From assembly GCA_002437725.1 (NCBI GenBank), contig DJRF01000018.1:1-16284 (forward strand): a stretch of 16,284 nt of DNA. The letters are read 5' to 3'. Origin of the DNA: Treponema sp. UBA6367 (lineage in GTDB: Bacteria > Spirochaetota > Spirochaetia > Treponematales > Treponemataceae). Below, piece by piece: positions 14,465 to 16,284 of this stretch (within the stretch, counting starts at the first letter, position 1; each line of letters begins with the position of its first letter). A program made the translations under genes and the position numbers. Under the pieces are notes generated by a model. That model was not told the origin of the DNA and made no database searches. It saw nothing but the letters and a program-made list of their open reading frames with translations.

Positions 14465-16284
14465 CTAGAGGTCCCAGTGCAATCCAATTCGTACTGCAGC
14501 GTTGTTTTCATAGTTTGAAACACCGTTCTTGAGTTTGTAGTCGTCAAGTTTGTATGCTGTTGGACCATCTCCAAATGCGTTGTATGGATCCATTGCGTAC
14601 ATAAACTGAAGATATGCTGTTGGTTTTGCAAGAACTGGAAGTTTCTTTGTAGCACCAACAAAGAATCCAAACGGATTGTTGATTTCTACTTTTGATTCAG
14701 AGTTCTTTGTTCTTATGCCAAAACCTGCCTGAACCTTGTAATCTTTGTCGAGCGTGATTGTTGAAATTACGCTGTTAAAAAGCTTGTCGCCGTCTGTGTC
14801 GTCGTAGCAGTAGATTGCTTCGATTCCCTTAACAGCTCCGCTCAATTCCATAGAATATTTGATTCCGGCTGCTTCGATTCTGAACTGGTTGTTGCCAATT
14901 ACAGAAGAAACTTTGTCTGCTTCTTTTGTGAAGTAGTTGAATTCTGCATATCCGTCAAGTTTTCCTGGAACATAGAATGCTTCGTCAAGGTCGAGCGCGA
15001 AGTATGGCTTTGCGTAGATTTTCATAGAATCTTTATCTTTGTAAGAAAGTTTTGCATCCTTGTTAAGATTCATTTCAAGATATGGATTCAAACCAATGTT
15101 CAAAGCTGTTGTTACGTTTGCATTAACGTCTGCCCAAACTCTCATGTGGTTCAAGTTACCAAGCTGGTCGCTGATGTTTGTATGGTCGTCTGCGCCTTCT
15201 TCTACGTACATCATGCTAGCCTGAACACCGCGCATTCTATAGCCTGCTGTTGCATTAATTATGTCGTTTGCATAGTTTACTTGAACATTTGCTGCCATGT
15301 TGTCTACAAAGTTGTCAACTTTATCCTGTACAGTACCTACATCAGATGAAGATGGAGCGTAAAGAGATTTGTAGTTACCTACTTTATATGAACCGTAAAC
15401 GTTTACAAGACCGTTAGCCTTTACTGTAACCGGTCCAAAAATTCCTTTGTAACCAAGGATAAAGTCTGACTCCATGATTTCGTCAAACATTGTGTTGAAT
15501 GTTTTTCCAAGAGCTGTGTTGTACTGGAAGTCAATTGTAGCCATTGGTCCTACAGAAGCGTTTACCCAGCCAAAGAAACCATACTGGTTGCCTGCGCGGT
15601 CTGCGCTGCGGTTTGGAGAGATAGCTGCTTTGAGTGTTACAGGTCCAAGCTGCTGGAGTTTGTGTCCAAGCTCAAAGTAGTTGAATCCACCAACTGCTGA
15701 ATATCCTGCTTCCCATTCCTTGTCTACTGTAACCCAGTCGTTAATCTGGTGCGGTGGAAGTTTTGCATATTTGTAGCCTGTTGTCCAGTTTACATAGTCA
15801 GAGCTGATTCCGAACTTGAAGTGTCCAAGATATGTTTTTTCAGCTTCATTTCCGTTGAAGTAAGCTACAGGATTCATAATCAAGTCTGCTGCAAGGTTTT
15901 TAAGACCGTCGCCCCATTCAAGGCTGTCTTTTTTGTAAAGATTTTCAAAAGTGTCTTTTTCAGCAACTGCAATTTCTACATATACAGGAACGCTAGGAAG
16001 AACGTCTCCTGCAAACTTTATGTAAGATTTAAGGTTCAAACCAGCAGACTGAAGACCTTTTGTGTCATCTGTAAGACCAAACTTAGCCTGCGCCCCAAGC
16101 ATGCTCCAAGTAAGGAACTTAATCTTAGGACCGCTAGCTGCAGCACCGTCGCCGCCTGCTCCAAGAACGTTTACATCAACAAGACCGTTCAAGCCGCCAA
16201 AACCGTCATCAACAGTATCCGGCGCCTTGATGTCGGCTGTCCAGTTGCCGTCGCTGATGAACTTGTACTTCATTATGGTACCAG
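14465..16284 (-). CDS. Beta-barrel outer-membrane protein with N-terminal glycogen-binding (CBM48/AMPK-type) module; 5' end outside window
   Basis: The frame is open to the right edge (about 606 codons in the window), so the start and signal peptide are missing. The first visible stretch, GTIMKYKFISDGNW then VDDGFGGLNGLVDVNV, matches the end of CBM48/AMPK-beta glycogen-binding domains (YKF-x-x-DG-x-W ... DG-x-G-x-x-N). A Gly/Ala/Asp linker (GAGGDGAAASG) follows. The remaining roughly 550 residues alternate polar and hydrophobic residues in long amphipathic strands with aromatic girdles (for example TIDFQYNTALGKTF, FQ-type and YxYK strands), as in outer-membrane barrels; the last strand ends RIGLHWDL. 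The stop is TAG 14465-14467. I do not recognise the barrel family. It probably binds or imports alpha-glucan, working with the lipoprotein that starts 25 bases downstream and the amylase beyond. Barrel topology is inferred from sequence pattern only. Confidence 0.82.
   Translation of the reverse strand, partial: GTIMKYKFISDGNWTADIKAPDTVDDGFGGLNGLVDVNVLGAGGDGAAASGPKIKFLTWSMLGAQAKFGLTDDTKGLQSAGLNLKSYIKFAGDVLPSVPVYVEIAVAEKDTFENLYKKDSLEWGDGLKNLAADLIMNPVAYFNGNEAEKTYLGHFKFGISSDYVNWTTGYKYAKLPPHQINDWVTVDKEWEAGYSAVGGFNYFELGHKLQQLGPVTLKAAISPNRSADRAGNQYGFFGWVNASVGPMATIDFQYNTALGKTFNTMFDEIMESDFILGYKGIFGPVTVKANGLVNVYGSYKVGNYKSLYAPSSSDVGTVQDKVDNFVDNMAANVQVNYANDIINATAGYRMRGVQASMMYVEEGADDHTNISDQLGNLNHMRVWADVNANVTTALNIGLNPYLEMNLNKDAKLSYKDKDSMKIYAKPYFALDLDEAFYVPGKLDGYAEFNYFTKEADKVSSVIGNNQFRIEAAGIKYSMELSGAVKGIEAIYCYDDTDGDKLFNSVISTITLDKDYKVQAGFGIRTKNSESKVEINNPFGFFVGATKKLPVLAKPTAYLQFMYAMDPYNAFGDGPTAYKLDDYKLKNGVSNYENNAAVRIGLHWDL

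Noticed and set aside
14440..14670. Extended N-terminus of the binding lipoprotein
   Set aside because: It would overlap the end of the barrel gene by about 200 bases, and a strong GGAGG site precedes the ATG at 14439 that starts a perfect lipoprotein signal.
16271..16273. ATG as the start of the barrel protein
   Set aside because: The frame stays open to the window edge, the residues before it (GTI) fit the CBM48 strand, and no signal peptide or ribosome site follows or precedes it.
1..16284. CRISPR array, tRNA or rRNA genes
   Set aside because: No regularly spaced repeats, cloverleaf-like segments or ribosomal RNA motifs were seen anywhere in the window.

Overview
The window looks like chromosomal DNA from a carbohydrate-fermenting spirochete, most likely a gut- or rumen-type Treponema. 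The inference rests on the moderately AT-rich composition, several lipoproteins with spirochete-style lipoboxes, an Rpn-family nuclease end of the kind common in Treponema, tandem CorC-like proteins, and a large beta-barrel protein joined to starch-active lipoproteins. A full de novo purine gene (purL) fits the free-living or gut treponemes better than the host-restricted pathogens. The genus assignment is inference from gene content; I could not run a search.

Layout. Positions 3-173 hold the 3' end of a plus-strand Rpn-type gene. Everything else that is clearly coding lies on the minus strand. Reading in the direction of transcription from the right edge: a beta-barrel outer-membrane protein with the tail of a glycogen-binding (CBM48/AMPK-type) module at its N-terminus (14465 to beyond 16284), a three-module putative glycan-binding lipoprotein (13186-14439), an intrinsic terminator or attenuator (13107-13161), and a GH13 alpha-amylase lipoprotein (9857-13081). 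These form a starch/alpha-glucan capture and cleavage locus that resembles the Bacteroidetes Sus system in logic but not in parts (no SusC/SusD-like genes are seen).

A roughly 670-base low-coding stretch follows (9186-9856). It holds a MITE-like inverted-repeat element, a doubtful 83-residue ORF and the promoter for the next gene. That gene is an orphan branched-chain-amino-acid-type substrate-binding lipoprotein (8040-9185), closed by a textbook terminator (7981-8018).

The last unit starts with purL (3941-7912), a fused FGAM synthase with its own glutaminase domain, and appears to run as one operon through a thioredoxin-fold lipoprotein lacking a CxxC motif (2880-3899) and two overlapping CNNM/CBS/CorC-type membrane proteins (1602-2867, 307-1605), ending at a possible terminator near 262-309. 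Two overlapping sigma70-type promoters lie just upstream of purL. The nearer one has its -10 box only six bases from the start codon, so purL may be made from a leaderless mRNA.

The most interesting part is the right-hand alpha-glucan locus, whose three proteins would bind and hydrolyse starch or glycogen at the cell envelope.
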